Positions 46,119 to 59,944 of a stretch of 64,000 nucleotides of DNA are shown here, piece after piece. The stretch is from assembly GCA_037126765.1 (NCBI GenBank), contig JBBCBC010000031.1, positions 7,449,638-7,513,637 of the forward strand, written 5' to 3'. This stretch comes from Stenogyne calaminthoides. Its lineage: Eukaryota; Streptophyta; Magnoliopsida; Lamiales; Lamiaceae. Position 1 is the first letter of the stretch. Every line of letters begins with the position of its first letter. Under the pieces are notes generated by a model, which did no database searches, was not told the DNA's origin, and saw only the letters and a program-made list of their open reading frames with translations. The translations under genes were made by a program, and so were the position numbers.

Positions 46119-48210
46119 TGTTGGTCCCGGTGCAAACGAGTCTTACACGTGTATGGGGTGGGAATACACGTGTTTAGTGTTTTTAAAACTTTTTCTTACT
46201 GAGGTCAGCTTGGGTCAGATAATCCTGAAGATTAGGTTCTGAGAAGCACATATCGCTCTGAGTCAAAGTCTCATCGAGACGGTGATCCCGAAATAACTTT
46301 TTCGGATACCTCAAATAATCCCAACCGAGTCTTGAGTGTCGAGATCCCGAGTTGCTTGGATCAGATAACTAACTTACTGAATCCTCAGAAGAGAGTTCAG
46401 TTTGGTAACTATCTGTTCTAGCTACTCAAATGTGCGAAATGGTTGGCCCATAGTTTATACTCGTTTTAAGCTTTTAATTGAAAACCTTCCCGAATGGAAT
46501 AATGATTAGGGCTGTGATTGATTTATGCAACTTCAAAATGGATTGATTCCAACCGAATATCGGTGAAAAGTATGCTTTCAAAATCAAGTCAATGCAATTA
46601 AGCACGGATAAGGAAAGCAATAAACAACACAAAGAATTATAGTGGTTCGAGACTCAAGCTCCTACATCCACTCTCTCGATCCTCGAGAAAATTCACTAAT
46701 CACTTCGAGCTTTACATTCTACCTCTCGTAGTTTACTTACTCAACTTCGCCCTGAGTTTTTACGATTACTCCACGTAGTTTACTTACTCAACCCGACCTT
46801 GAGCTTTTCGACTACCTCCGTAGTTTACTTACTCAAACACAAACAAGCTTTTCGGACTACCCCTCAGAAGCTTACTAACTTATCCTCTAGAGTTTTTTCG
46901 ACTACTCCGCGTAGTTTACTAACTCTTTACAACTCTTCTCACCAACAAACACACTCCAACTACCTTCTCAAAGGTTTGGGGTTTCTCGGTTGGTTTCCAA
47001 CTAGGATGAGATATCCTTTACAATGAAGTACAATGCAAAGGGTTAGGATATCTCGACTAAGCTTTGGATAATTCTTATCAAGCTAGGCTTAGTATAGTGA
47101 GCTCTCTTCAATATAGAAGCACTTGGGAAATTCTAAGTTTTTCGAGTGCTTTAACTTTTGCAAGAATAAGTTTGAGCTCTTGAGTTGCGTATAAATTTCC
47201 CGTAACCTTACAATGTAGAGGGTCACCAGTATTTATAGGCATACACCAAGGTCACTCTTGAAAACTATCCGTTGGAGAGATAGCTTCGTGAGTTTCCTCT
47301 TATGGTGTGTGAGGAACGGCTATATTTAGGGTTTGAAACTCCCTAACACGTTTTAGGCAATAGCCTTTCATGTAGCCGGTCTTCACTTTTTTGCGATCGA
47401 ACTTTTGTACTTGACATCTTTTTGGGGACATCATCTTTTGTCGATTAATGGTATAGTGCGATGTTGTCTTCCTCTTTTTTACTTTTGTCTCCAGTTAAAG
47501 GTAGACACCTTCAACGGCTCTTTTGGTTACAAACTCTGAGTTGATATAACCTTAACAACACTTCTCACTTAGTTCATTTTGTCTGCATTTGAATGTCTTG
47601 GCAAATATCTTTTATCTAAGGAATCGCGATCTTCTCAGTATTGCATCCTTCAAATAGATATATTCAGTGCCTTGGAACATTCAGGTTTATCTTTGAACAT
47701 TGATTACATTCTTCTGAGTCTTGATAATTATTGTGCCTTGATATTCTTGATCTTGATTCTCGATCTCCGGTCTTGCGTCTTGAGAGTCTTACGAGTCTTG
47801 AAGTCTTACGAGTCTTGAGTCTTCCGAGTCTTGAGGTCTTCTTAGTCTTGAGTCTTTAGTGATATCTTGGTGATATCTTGAGTCTTCATCTTTGAGTCTT
47901 GATTCTCGATATCATCTTGAGTCTTGATATCTCGGTTTCTCAATCGAGTCTTGATTCTCGATTTCTCATCGAGTCTTGAAACTTCAGTTTCATACTTGAA
48001 AACTTTCTTGAAACATATCTTGAGTTCTTGAGTCTTGTTCGTAACCTATCCTGAACTATATCTGCTGACTATACATTTTGCAGATAATATCCTGAATACT
48101 CTAAAATTGAATCCTGACTCAACTATCAAGATCATTCTGAACATGTCATACTCAGGGGTTTTGGATCTTAATCAAAATCAAATATTTTTTATTAAATTCA
48201 TCTCCCAACA
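46119..48210 (-). mobile_element. 3' LTR of the Sirevirus
   Basis: It starts tgttggtcccggtg and ends atctcccaaca. A TATA box (minus strand) is at 47230-47237. It contains an array with gtagtttacttactcaac (46685-46935, about five units) and a gagtcttga-type array (47730-48010). Confidence 0.9.
47730..48010. repeat. GAGTCTTGA tandem array in the LTR
   Basis: Short units such as cgagtcttgaggtctt and tcgagtcttgattctcg recur with variation. The partner array in the other LTR is at 59440-59770 and differs in unit number and phase. Confidence 0.75.
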
Positions 48211-48225
48211 ATTTCCCCCTTTTTG
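48211..48225 (-). other. Polypurine tract of the Sirevirus
   Basis: The minus strand reads aaaaagggggaaat directly before the 3' LTR, as expected for the plus-strand primer. Confidence 0.75.
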
Positions 48226-48579
48226 ATGATGCCAAAACCTATCTTGTTACAAACATATAACCTATACTCAGGTTTCAGTTTATCCTATTACAAGATTGGT
48301 TGTCTCCCAACAATTTAAATAAGAGAATCTCCCAACACTTTTAGAGAATCTCCCAACAATTAACAATTTCTTCAGTAATGAATCTTCTTAAATAGTTCAT
48401 CACCAAATACTTAAACAATTAATTCAGAGACATTCATTCAGCATATAAAAAATAAAAGACATGTAAATAAGATAATGAGATATTATCTTGTGAGCATAAA
48501 TGATAAATTTTCATTGATGATGAGTATACCATTACAGATTATAATGAAATTTATCAACAAAATCAAAAAGACAAAAATT

Positions 48580-51500
48580 TAAAGATTACGGAATCTTCTG
48601 AGTCTTTAGTCTTTAGTTTTGGCCTTGATTTTTCTCTTGCTTTGCTTCATTTATTTCAACTTCATCAGCGGGCACCTCCAGGTTGAACATTCCGAAAAAT
48701 CTCCTTTTCAGCTCATTTCTCTCCTTAATGATATCCGGATTTTTTCTGTCAAACCCAGTGACCCGACCAAAGATATCGAGCAATTTCTTGAGTAATGGCC
48801 TTCTCATTCACCAAGCCATTACCAAGTCTTGGAGGAGGATAGGAATATGGACCGGGGGCTCTTATCTACCTCTAATGATATCCTGATCAAGTTTCTGTCA
48901 AACCCAATCATCCGAGCAATTTCTTGAATCCCTTCTCGTTCACCAAGCCATTACCAAGTTTGGATAGGATAGGAATATGGACCCGATATTGATCTCCTTC
49001 ATCCTTAATCGACTCTCTTTGGATATTAGGAGATTTCAATGAATCTTCATTCGATCCGAGTTTCCCTCTCATAATAGAACATCATAATAGAACCGAAGGT
49101 TCTCTTGACCTCTTCCCCACATATCGTTGAGTTTGAATGACATCCATTTATCAACGTGGGGCCCAACTTCGATGCTTTTGATGTCTCTCTCCTTTTGCTT
49201 TCAAAACTTCTTGAATCAACTCGCCCGCTTGACTCTTCTTGATCTTTTTCTTGATCCGCAGTACTCTGAGGCCCGGCACCGCTTTCTTAACTGTTCTATC
49301 CGGAGTGTCTTGAGCATTCTTCATGTTGAAGACTTTCTTCTTCCTGTAACCTGCCGGACTCTTGATTTCTTCATCATCCGAATCGACTTTCTGGATTGGC
49401 TTAAAGCCCCCGCTTGCTTAACTTCTGTTGAAAAAAATCCAAGGCTTTCCTCTTCACATAGGCAATTCAAAGGCGGCTGGCTTGTTCCAACCTTTGCTCT
49501 CTAAAGACTTTCGGCTTCTCTCTTTCAAGCATGGTTTCCTCGAAAACTTCGAGTGTAGATAGGCTTCTCCACCGAGCGAACTTCATCTTGTCGAAGAGCT
49601 TTGACTTCATTTAAGGCTTTGGATAGGTTATACATTTCAAAGATCTTTAAAGGCCTTTTTCTTCAAAGTACGTGCCATAATTTCTGAAGTCTTCACCTTC
49701 CTTTTCCCCTTCTTGGCACCGTAATTTGGAAGAAATCTGAGAGTGTTGTGTCCATGTGATATTGTTCTTTGCTCACACAAATAGACCTCTCCCGCTATTC
49801 GATCTTGTTAAATCTTCCACCTCACCCGAGATGGTTCTTGGCCACGAAAAATTCTTGGATAAATGGACAACCGCCGGAGAGAGCTTCCTTAAACATCTCT
49901 GTCATCTTGGTCATGAGCACCGAGCTCATTTCCTCAATAGCAGTTTGATCATCAACTTCATTCCTCTCTGCCCGATTTCACCTCTAGAAATCACATTAGA
50001 CTCACGGTGTACTTTCATTTCATTTCATCAGGCTCGGCCTTGACTCCTCCAAACTTTTCATTCGAACTTATCTTCCATGGAGGTCATCTGTGAGGTCGAA
50101 TGTTTTGGATTAGCACTAGCTCTACGAAGAGTGACTAAGACTTTCCATCGTCCCCGCTTGATTGGCCAATGTTTCTTCCATCCCGAGCAATCTTGATCAT
50201 CATTGGCTCAACCTTCTCAAGTTTCTCCATCAAGGGAGTGAGGTCAATCTCGGAACCTTCTGCGCTTCTTCTTTGTTGTTTGATCATCCCGAGCTTGAAC
50301 TTCATCCACGAGCTCCGGTCTCCAATCGAGCCTCGATCATTTTATCGAGACAATTGAGAATTAAGGATAGTACTTTTCGATAACTTTGGCATAATTGTTA
50401 ATAGTGCGAAAAGGTACTGAAAGAGTGCTAACTTCATCTGAGGTTGAATGATTCGGGTTGATCGGCACCGAAGTCTCGCTTTTCCATCGAGGGCCGATCC
50501 TCGGCTTCTCCCTGTTGGTCCCCATCTCCATCTTGAGATTTGTCTCCATTGCTTAGGGGCACCAACCCGATGGTCAGTCCTTTCACTATCTTCCTCTGAA
50601 CCGACTCATCAAAATCGAAGTTTTTCATCCTGAGCTTTGTCCTCACCGAACCACGAGAAGTCGGTCGGGAATGTTGTCTCCTCGTTCCACCGGTCTTCCC
50701 ATCCCGAATGCGGCAATGTCAAGCATCTGGAAGAGTCTCGGTTGAGGATGAACAATCGACCTTAATCTGAAGAAGACATCTTGCGGATCGGGGTATGAGT
50801 TGAGCTCGGGGTAGCGGTCAAGAATGAACCGTTCCCCCTTGCTCATCCACTCGCCTTCTTGGCTCTCCCTTCTTCCATCTAGGGCTCTCGGGTTCGATTG
50901 AAGCATCGGTGAGGATCAAGCGATGGAGGTCACTCGGGAGCTATCAAGAATATTTTACTCCCCGAGTCTCGGCCGATCTCTGAACGTTATCTTACCGAGT
51001 CCTCGGTTGATCTCGAGTGGGTTACGGGGCCTGGTAGCGCACGCCTTCAAATTGACTCGAGTTGTCTCTTCATACGTATCTGAGCCGACACTTCTTCATG
51101 GAATCTCGAGGCTGAGTTCCTTTGAAAATTTTCTCGAAAATTTTATCTGAACTTAACAAGTCTCAAGCACCTTAGAAGACACGCTCCTCGATCCGTTCTT
51201 ATGCCTTAGAGATAACCTGAGCCAAAACTTGCAATGGCGAACTCTGAGCGGTTTGGCCCTCAGGTTGAATCTCTTCCGATTCACTGCCATCTTTATCGGT
51301 GTTAGTTAGGTGAAAAGCTCAGTAATGACAAGCAACGGTGAATCGTGGGGATTCACGTTGGTTAGGTGAAAAGCAACAGTTGAGATTAATCTCCGATTAA
51401 TCGGGTATACGAACAGACGATCTCCGAAAAGTAAGCCGCCAAAATATCCTCATTGGTCAAGAAATGTAACAGAGCATTTAATGACTGTTGACTTTCTTCG

Positions 51501-51830
51501 GAATTTCAAACGATCCGGCCCAAAAATATTCCTCAGGTGTTTTGTATTTATTGCAAATGATTACTGAGCTTCACTTAAGCAATAAATGAGTTGCATGAGT
51601 CATTACTTCTTCAGACTAATTTCTCTCTATCAGTCTTACTGAGTACTGACCTTGATAAAATGTCGAGATGATCTTTGAAAGTCTTGAATGGGTTCAATAT
51701 ACTCTTGAAATCTTGACCTTCAATAAATCTGAGTTTCACGAGACTTCGATTCAAGATTTTCATTTTATCCCTCGAGTTTCTCGGTAGAATTCGAAAAACT
51801 TCATGCATCCGAAAACCTTCAATTTTTTTT
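48580..51830 (-). pseudogene. Extra ORF region of the Sirevirus, after pol
   Basis: Between RNase H and the polypurine tract the minus strand carries broken coding-like blocks: 50906-50643 (with RYPELNSYPDPQDVFFRLRS), 50646-50434, and 48807-48613 (with KERNELKRRFFGMFN). They are too fragmented to define a protein. Sireviruses often carry an additional ORF at this place, sometimes called env-like. I see no clear membrane segment or signal peptide here and do not call an envelope. Confidence 0.45.
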
Positions 51831-51839
51831 TAAAATTTT

Positions 51840-53840
51840 ACTCTATACACCGATCTAACATCCCTAATTCAATTGAAAGTTCACGAAATCTTGATTCAAA
51901 TACCCGAAAGGTTTAGTCAAGATATCGACTCTTTTTATTATCAAGATGAATTTTCTCCATCCTTATGTCCTTTTTCTCGACATGATCTCTGATGAAGTGA
52001 TGTCTGATATCCACATGCTTGCATCTAGTGTGCAATACCGGATTTTGTGAAATAGCAATGACACTATTATTGTCACAAAATATTGGTACTTCATTTAGTT
52101 ACAACTTTGTAATCCCTTAATTGTTGTTTGAGCGAAAGAATCGAAAGCACTGTGACTTCCTCGCACCCATGTATTTAGCTTCGAAGAAGATCTTGGTTGC
52201 TATTGAGGTCCATTTTTCAAAACCAAGATATCGACTTATTTCCTAGAAATTGACAAGTTCTGTAGTGGACTTCCTCATCAATTCAGAAACCTCCATAATC
52301 GACATCCCGAGTAACCCGGTTAACTCAAGGTTATCATCACCGGATACCATAATCCTCTATTCATTGTGCCCTTAAGATACTTGAGATTTTTGGCGACTTC
52401 CATGTGACTAGCCTTTTAGGATTAGCTTGGTATCTTGCACATATCCCAACAAAGAAATTTTATATCCCTACTTACTTTGTGAGATAGATCAATGATCAAA
52501 TGATTCCTCTATAATCGTTATGACTCCATTTGATTTGCCTTGAAATCGAGGATCCATCTTGTAGTTAGTATTCATAGGAATCTAATCGCATTACAATCTG
52601 CACACCATATTTGACAATTAGATCTCGGTGTACTTTGCTGGTTGATGAATATTCCTTCCTTTGATTGTTTCACTTGAAGACCTAGAAAAGAAATTCATCT
52701 CTCCCATCATTGACATCTCAAACTTGCCTTTCATCGGTGTTGAAAACTTTTCACATAGTGATGGTTTGGAGATCCAAAAATGATATCATCAACATATATC
52801 CAACCCGATAAGATATCTTCCCCATCTTCTATCCTGAACGAGTTCTATCAACGATCCCTTTGACAAAACCATGGTTAGTAAGAAACCGAGAAAGAGTATC
52901 ATACCATGCTCTGGTGCTTTGCTTGAGACCATACAAAGCTTTTTCTCGAGCCTATAAACTTGGTCATTCTGCTTTTGAAACCGGAGGTTGTTCCACATAA
53001 ACCTCTTCTTTAAGCACACCCGTTCAGAAATGCACTTTTCACATCCATTTGATGGGATCGTGAACTTCATGTGGGCAAAGATATGCAAGAAACAATCTGA
53101 TGGCTTCTAGTCTTGCAACAGTGCAAAGGTTTCATCATAATCCAAGCCTTCTTCTTGAATAACCTTGTGCAACTAGCCTTGCCTTGTTTCTTACAATGTT
53201 GTTGTTTTCATCTCTTTTTATTCTTGAAAACCCACTTGGTTCCAATGACATTGTGCTTTTCGTGTCTATCTACTAGCTCCATACTTCATTCCTTGAGAAT
53301 TGATTCAAATTTCATCTTGCATAGCAAGAGAATCCAATGAGAATCTTGTAGAGCTTCACCAATCTCAAAGCGGAGTTCTTTCTCCCGATAGGAAGCAGCG
53401 AGAATAGTGCACTCTCACCATGGAACCTTCTTGTTTTAACACCTTCGGTTAGATCACCCACAACTGACTTGTAGGATGACTATCTAACCATTTCCTTCTT
53501 GATGTTCCCCTTCAAGAGTATCCTCAACATTTGAAATGTTAGGTTCGATTAAATCGATAAACTTCGAGGAACAACGAGAAAAGGAGAAAGAGAATCATCT
53601 TCCTCGTGGAAATTATATTCGAACATTGTCGAGAGACATTTGTTCCCCTTTGGTTGATAGATTCGAAATTTGCCTCGATTTGACCACATCTTCATTGGCA
53701 TCACATACCCGAAGTCCGAATCGTGTCTGCTCGGATTGGTCATCTTTAGTGTTGGTTTTCCCGAGTCTCACCATCCCGAGTTCCATCCTGAACTTCTTTA
53801 TTCGAGTTTGAGTCACTCCAATCATAGGATGTGGTGAAAC
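51840..53840 (-). pseudogene. Reverse transcriptase and RNase H of the Sirevirus (broken)
   Basis: Reading on the minus strand, fragments with VYRLEKKLC and, in another frame, the catalytic box YVDDIIFGS (near 52800-52770) identify a copia RT. The conserved end of copia RNase H, a [14 protein letters not shown] segment, lies near 52000-51960. Frames change many times in between. The order after integrase is that of Ty1/copia. Confidence 0.75.
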
Positions 53841-54177
53841 CTTCTTTTTACGTGTTCAAGGATGATTTATCTTTCTACATTTGGGCTTAATCTGGTGATC
53901 CTCTTAGTTAGTTCATCTGCATCATCATGTTCTGTTTCTTCCGAACACAAGTAGATTCATCAAAAAACAACATGAGGTGTTTCTCCACAATAAGAGTCCT
54001 ACAAATGTAAACTCGAAAGCTTTATTGACTTCGAGAATATCCTAAGAATATTCCTTCATCGAACTTTTACTATCAAATGTTTTCAACTAATCTTTACCAT
54101 TATTGTGTATGAAACACTTGCAACCAAAACACACTGCGAAAAAAAAAGAAACAAGAGGCTTCCTTTCATTCCAAAGC

Positions 54178-55260
54178 TCATAGGGTGTTTTGCCTTGACT
54201 CTTGGTCAAGATGGATCTGCTTCGAGAGTAGCATGCGGTGTTGGCGGCTTGACCCAAAATCTTTTAGGAATATCAACTTCACTATCATTGTTCTTGCGAG
54301 CTTCTTTCGAGTCCTGCTTCCTCTTTTCAAAGAACACCATTTTGTTGAGGGTCCTTGCGGTGATGTTTCATGTGAAATTCCATTTGTTTGCCAAATAATC
54401 GATATGATATGATTTATAAATTCAGTTCCTTTGTCAGATATGATTTTGACCACACTCAGATTTTTCTCAATACTGAGCTTTTTCAGTAATTCTGGCAGCT
54501 TTATCTGAGTCTCTTTCTTACTGAGTAAGAATATGACCCAAGTATATCTTGAGTAGTCATCAACTACTACCAATGTGTATTTCCTGCCATTAGTGCTCAC
54601 TTTGGTGTTATAGGACCAAAGAGATCCATATGCAGTAACTGAAGTATTCTTTCAGTAGAAACATCAACTTTACTTTTAAATGATGCTCTTATTTGTTTTC
54701 CTTTCTGGCACGCATCACAAATATGTTCCTTACTGAATACTTCATTAGGCAACCCTCTCACAAGAGCTAATCTTGCAAGCTTGTTCAGGGTTTTGAAATT
54801 TAGGTGATTCATTCTTTTATGCCATAACCAACCGGTATCTCTGTGGAACTTTTAGCAACCAAACATGTATCTTTAGGAGTTGAACTCCAATCGCCAAAGA
54901 TACACATTTCATTTTCTTGTACCACGGTCGAATACTTTTTTCGTGATGTATCATCTTTCACAAAACATAAGTTCTTAGAGAACTCAACATTAAAACCCTT
55001 ATCACATAATTGGCTTATTGAAAGCAAATAATGTTTCAATCCAGATACATATGAAACACCATGGATATGAATCGAGTCGATTTCCAAAGTTCCATATCCT
55101 TGATCGTCCGCTTGAGTTATCTCCAAAAAGTGATCTCAGGGCCTCTTTTTTGTTCAACATAGTCATTTGAGTATCTTCTTGAATCTTGTCATATGTCTTG
55201 AGCATCCAATTGTCAAGATACCATACATCGTGGCCTTTTTCATCTCTTTCATCGGTCTTT
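54178..55260 (-). pseudogene. Protease end and integrase of the Sirevirus (broken)
   Basis: An aspartic protease site is recognisable near 55230-55195 but split between frames. The pre-integrase and zinc segment follows (55126-54597, with HLNFKTLNKLARLALVRG and ICDACQKGK), then LHMDLFGP with the first catalytic Asp and VVDDYSRYTWVIF further on, and SDKGTEF with the second Asp (54600-54178). The last part is shifted. The block type matches Sirevirus integrases. Confidence 0.8.
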
Positions 55261-55439
55261 ATGTGATCTTTAATCGGCTTAGTGCCCTTGTTTTTCCTCC
55301 CGAAAAATGATCAATTTTTAGGTACCCAATTTGTGTAGGGTCCTACAAGGTTAGATGTACCTTTCTAATCCAAATCACCTGACAACTCTAATCACTTTAG
55401 AGTGGCTAATTTGTCTTCCATAAACATCAACATACACAT

Positions 55440-57400
55440 CTACTACTCACGGGTGCCTTAGCATTTTTTCTGTATGTGTGCTAGCTTTAACATGAACATG
55501 GGCTTTTGAATTCTTCTTTGGTTCAGGCCTTTTGTTCAGATGCTTAGGCTTTTTGTGCGGCCTAAATCTAAATCTTTGATGACTCGGGTTCGAATAACCT
55601 TTACCCTTAAGCAAGTGGGGTTCAGTTATGCATCTTGAAATCTGGGTCTTTCGATTGTCTTGAGGACTTGGTCTCTTTAGTTGAGAATGTCTCTGTTGAG
55701 TGTTTCTCATCCGAGGATTCCTCTCGATGGTTCGATGTGGAGCCTTTCGGGTTTTGCATTCTTAACTGAGGCTTTGAAGTACTTGCTCGAATTTTCCAAT
55801 ATTTGTCGGTTTTCTAGCCTTCACCGAGGTTTGGGCTTTCTAACCCGATCTTTCGGTTTTTGAGAGACCATAAGTCCTTTTCCATTGTCTAACACCTTGG
55901 GCATTTCTTGATTTGAAGTGTAGGTGCCATTGGTTTTACAAAGATTGTCTTCTTGCTACTTGATCTGAAGATTCAGATGACCTTGTGAGGTTCCCCCGAA
56001 TGTATCCCAATCCAGTTTTATAGTGGCGGATCTCTGGTAACTCAATTTCATCTATTACATTAGATGCATTATTCAATAGAGTTAACTTCTTCTTCGCACT
56101 ATCCTCACATTCTGTAGAGTTTCATGCTTCTCGGAGAGGTCATTGAACTTAGTCCCGATTAAATTTGAATCTCTTGGGGGATTTCTCTCTAGCTTTTTCG
56201 CTTAGGGTCATTATCAACTTCTCTTTCTCTCGAGAGTTGTACTTTAACATCCAGTTCATCAAGATAGCTCCCCATTAATTGAGAAGTGATTTCATATTGC
56301 TAAAGTCTTTCCATTTTAGATTTTCAAACTTTCGATTCTTATTCGCTCTTGAGTTCTATTTAGCGCTTCTTGTAAAAGCAAAGATAGTCCTTCATCGATT
56401 CTCAAAAAGAATCCATCAGTCAAAATATGAATGTTTTCGATGGAACTTGAAAACTCTTGTGCTAGTGTAGGAGCAACAACAGAGAAAGAAGAGTTTACCT
56501 CCTCAATGGCCATCGACAGATGTCATCATTTTCACTGTCCCGAGAATATCTCATCCGAAGAGCTAGATCCTCCTCGAGTGTTCTTCTTCCGCAACCATGA
56601 CCTTTTGCTAGAGAACATCTTGTCTCTTTTAGCTTGCCTTTCTCTTCTCTCTCCTTAGCACTCAAATCGGACAATCATCTTTGGAAGTGACCTTTCTTTT
56701 GGCAATTATAGCATCTGTTGGTATCATCATCCCGATCACTTTCTTTTCTTTGGACTTTGAGTCCTTTTTTTCGGATGAAGATCCCTCGGCTTTCGTGTCC
56801 TTCTTCTTCTCGGTTGATCATCCTCGGGTTTCTTCCGCACACGGGTTCCCTGTAATAGTTTTTGTATTTTCCAAATCTACTATTAAGTCTTTCAAACCTC
56901 CTTGCCATCCGTGCTAGCTTTTCCACAAGTTCATCCTGATTTTTGGCATGGGGGTTCTCAGACTCTCTAGTTTTACAGGTTTTATCTTTGGCTTTTAAAG
57001 CCACATTCTTACTAGATGATGACTCATCTTTGATGTCGTCGACTTTTTTGGATTTCTTATCAATTACAAATTCATAGGCCTTCATTTCGAGAGAAGACTT
57101 GTTGGTATGGCATTGAATTAATGTTCTTGGTGTTTTCAATCACCCTTTGCATGAATATCTCATTTCTTAGAAAGACCTCTAAGAATTTTCAATGCAACTT
57201 CTTTTGTGGATATTTCTTTCCAAGTGCATTTAGATCATTCATGATGTTAGTGAATCTGACTTCCAATTTGTCTATTGATTCACCATCATCCATTTCAAAA
57301 CTATCAAACTTTCCAATTGCCAATTGAAAAGTTTGTTTTCTTTTATATGATCTGTGCCTTGGCACATTCTGATAGTGTATCCCAAATTTCTTTAGCAAGA
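55440..57400 (-). pseudogene. Gag of the Sirevirus (broken)
   Basis: Reading on the minus strand, 57398-57189 has FEMDDGESIDKLEVRFTN, the conserved copia capsid motif. The block 57139-56675 is charged and ends with a CCHC zinc knuckle start, CYNCQKKGHF. The rest toward the protease is broken and basic. It would form the particle core. Confidence 0.75.
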
Positions 57401-57833
57401 TATTACAAGTGAGAGATCATTCCCATCACACCATCATCAATTGTCTTATAGTAGTGTGTCTTTTGCAATGTAGTCTAGATTGACTAACTTTCTCTCCCCT
57501 CGTGAGTCGGTTGGTCATCGACTTAGGAAATTCTCGCTCTAGGATCAATTCTCTCATCTTATGTTCCTATGGGATTCACCACAAAGAAATTGGAATGGTC
57601 CTTGAGAGACCACTCTCCACATCGCCATGTTTGGAATACGAGATGAGCCTGCGTTCTCGATCTCCATAGATCATAGTTCTCCACCGAGAACATGGGAAGT
57701 TTTTAGAAGACATTTTTTATCCGAGCCTATTGAAAAACAAATCGACAAAATAAGATCGATTCGGATAGACCCTACAAGTATTTTTAGCAAAAATAAAACT
57801 TTGGTCAACAAAGCGGTGGTCAAGTTGAACCAA

Positions 57834-57848
57834 CGCTTCGATACCACT
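57834..57848 (-). other. Primer binding site of the Sirevirus
   Basis: Directly inside the 5' LTR the minus strand reads agtggtatcgaagcg. This resembles the usual initiator-Met tRNA site tggtatcagagc, with a change in the cag part that fits the error pattern seen across this element. Confidence 0.65.
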
Positions 57849-59944
57849 TGTTGGTCCCGTGCAACGAGTCTTACACGCGTGTATGGGGAATACACGTGTT
57901 TAGTGTTTTTAAAACTTTTTTTCTTCGAGGTCACTTGGGTCGATAATCCTCAAGATTAGGTTACGAGAAGCCAGACGATCGCTCGAGTCAAAGTCTCTCG
58001 AGACGGTGATCCCCGAAATCGCTTTCGGATACCTCGAGATAATCCCAACCGAGTCCCGAGTGTCGAGATCCCGAGTTGCTTGGATCGGATAACTAACTTC
58101 ATCAATCCTCGGAAGAGAGTTTAGTTTGGTAACTATCTCGTTCTAGCTTACTCGATGATGTCTTGAATGGTTGGCCCTTAGTTTATATTCGTTTTTAAGC
58201 TTTCTTTGAATACCTTCCTGAATGGAATAGTGATTAGGCTGTGATTCAGTTATGCAACTTCAGTGGATTGATTCCAACCGAATATCAGTGAAAAGTATGC
58301 TTTCAAAATCAAGTCAATGCAACAGTTAAGCACAGATAAGGAAAGCAATAAACAACACAACAATTATAGTGGTTCAGAGACTCAAGCTCCTACATCCACT
58401 CTCTCTGATCCTCAGAGAAATTCACTAATCACTTCTGAGCTTTCTGACTACCTCGCGTAGTTTACTTACTCAACTCGGCCTTGAGTTTTCTGACTACTCC
58501 ACGTAGTTTACTTACTCAACCCGACCTTGAGCTTTTCGACTACCTCCGTAGTTTACTTACTCAAACACAAACAAGCTTTCGGACTACCCCGTGGCTTACT
58601 AACTTCTCCTCTGGGAGTTTTACGACTACTCCGCGTAGTTTACTAACTCTTTACAACTCTTCTCACCAACAAACACACTCCAACTACCTTCTCAAGGGTT
58701 TGGGGTTTCTCGGTTGGTTTTCAACTAGGATGAGATATCCTTTACAATGAAGTACAATGCAAAGGGTTAGGATATCTCGACTAAGCTTTGGATAATTCTT
58801 ATCAAGCTAGGCTTAGTATAGTGAGCTCTCTTCAATATAGAAGCACTTGGGAAATTCTAAGTTTTTTTTGAGTGCTTTAACTTTTGCAAGAATAAGTTTG
58901 AGCTCTTGAGTTGGTATAAATTTCCCGTAACCTTACAATGTAGAGGGTCACCAAGTATTTATAGGCATACACCAAGGTCACTCTTGAAAACTATCCGTTG
59001 GAGAGATAGCCGTGAGTTTCCTCTTATGATGTGTGAGAACGACTATATTTAGGGTTTGAAACTCCCTAACACGTTTTAGGCAATAGCCTTTCATGTAGCC
59101 GGTCTTCACTTTTTTTCGCGATGCGAACTTTTGTACTTGACATCTTTTTTTTCAAACACATCACCGCTCGTCGGTATGGTGCGATGTTGTCTTTTTTTTT
59201 ACTTTTGTCTCCAATTAAAGGTAGACACCTTCAACGACTCTTTTGGTTACAAACTCTGAGTTGATATAACCTTAACAACACTTCTGACTTAGTTCATTTT
59301 GTCTACATTTGAATGTCTTGACAAATATCTTTTATCTAAGAATCGTGATCTTCTCGATGATCGCATCCTTCAAATAGATATATTGATTGCCTCGGAACAT
59401 TCGGGTTTATCTTGAGCATTGATTACATTCTTGAGTCTTGATAATTACTTTAACCTTGATATTCTTGATCTTCATTTCTCGATTTTAGTCTTGCGTCTTG
59501 AGTCTTACGAGTCTTGAGGTCTTCTCGAGTCTTAGAGTCTTCCGAGTCTTGAGGTCTTCTCTTGAGTCTTAGTCTTCGAGTCTTTAGTGATATCTTGGTG
59601 ATATCTTGAGTCTTCATCTTTGAGTCTTGATTCTCGATATCATCTTGAGTCTTGATATCTCGATTTCTCCTTTGAGTCTTGATTCTCGATTTCTCCTTTG
59701 AGTCTTGAAACTTCAGTTTCATACTTGAAAACTTCAGTTTCTTCAGAAACATACTGAGTTCTTCAGAGTCTTCAGAACCTATCCTGAACTATATCTGCTG
59801 ACTATACATTTTGCAGATAATATCCTGAATACTCTAAAACTGAATCCTGACTCAACTATCAAGATCATTCTGAACATGTCATACTCAGGGGTTTTGGGAT
59901 CTTAATCAAAATCAAATATCTTTTATTAAATTCATCTCCCAACA
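57849..59944 (-). mobile_element. 5' LTR of the Sirevirus
   Basis: It is the partner of 46119-48210. The TATA box is at 58956-58963 (minus strand). It shares the same two internal arrays. Confidence 0.9.

Larger units (their letters stand above)
46119..59944 (-). mobile_element. Complete Sirevirus-type Ty1/copia retrotransposon
   Basis: The element has LTRs of 2,092 and 2,096 bp (46119-48210, 57849-59944) and a perfect 5-bp target duplication, agaat (46114-46118, 59945-59949). It is inserted in the 5' LTR of another copia element. Reading on the minus strand the order is 5' LTR, primer site, gag, protease, integrase, RT, RNase H, an extra ORF region, polypurine tract, 3' LTR, 13,826 bp in all. 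The integrase-before-RT order is copia. The integrase sequence type, long LTRs and extra region after pol suit the Sirevirus lineage. All reading frames are broken many times as read. Confidence 0.9.
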
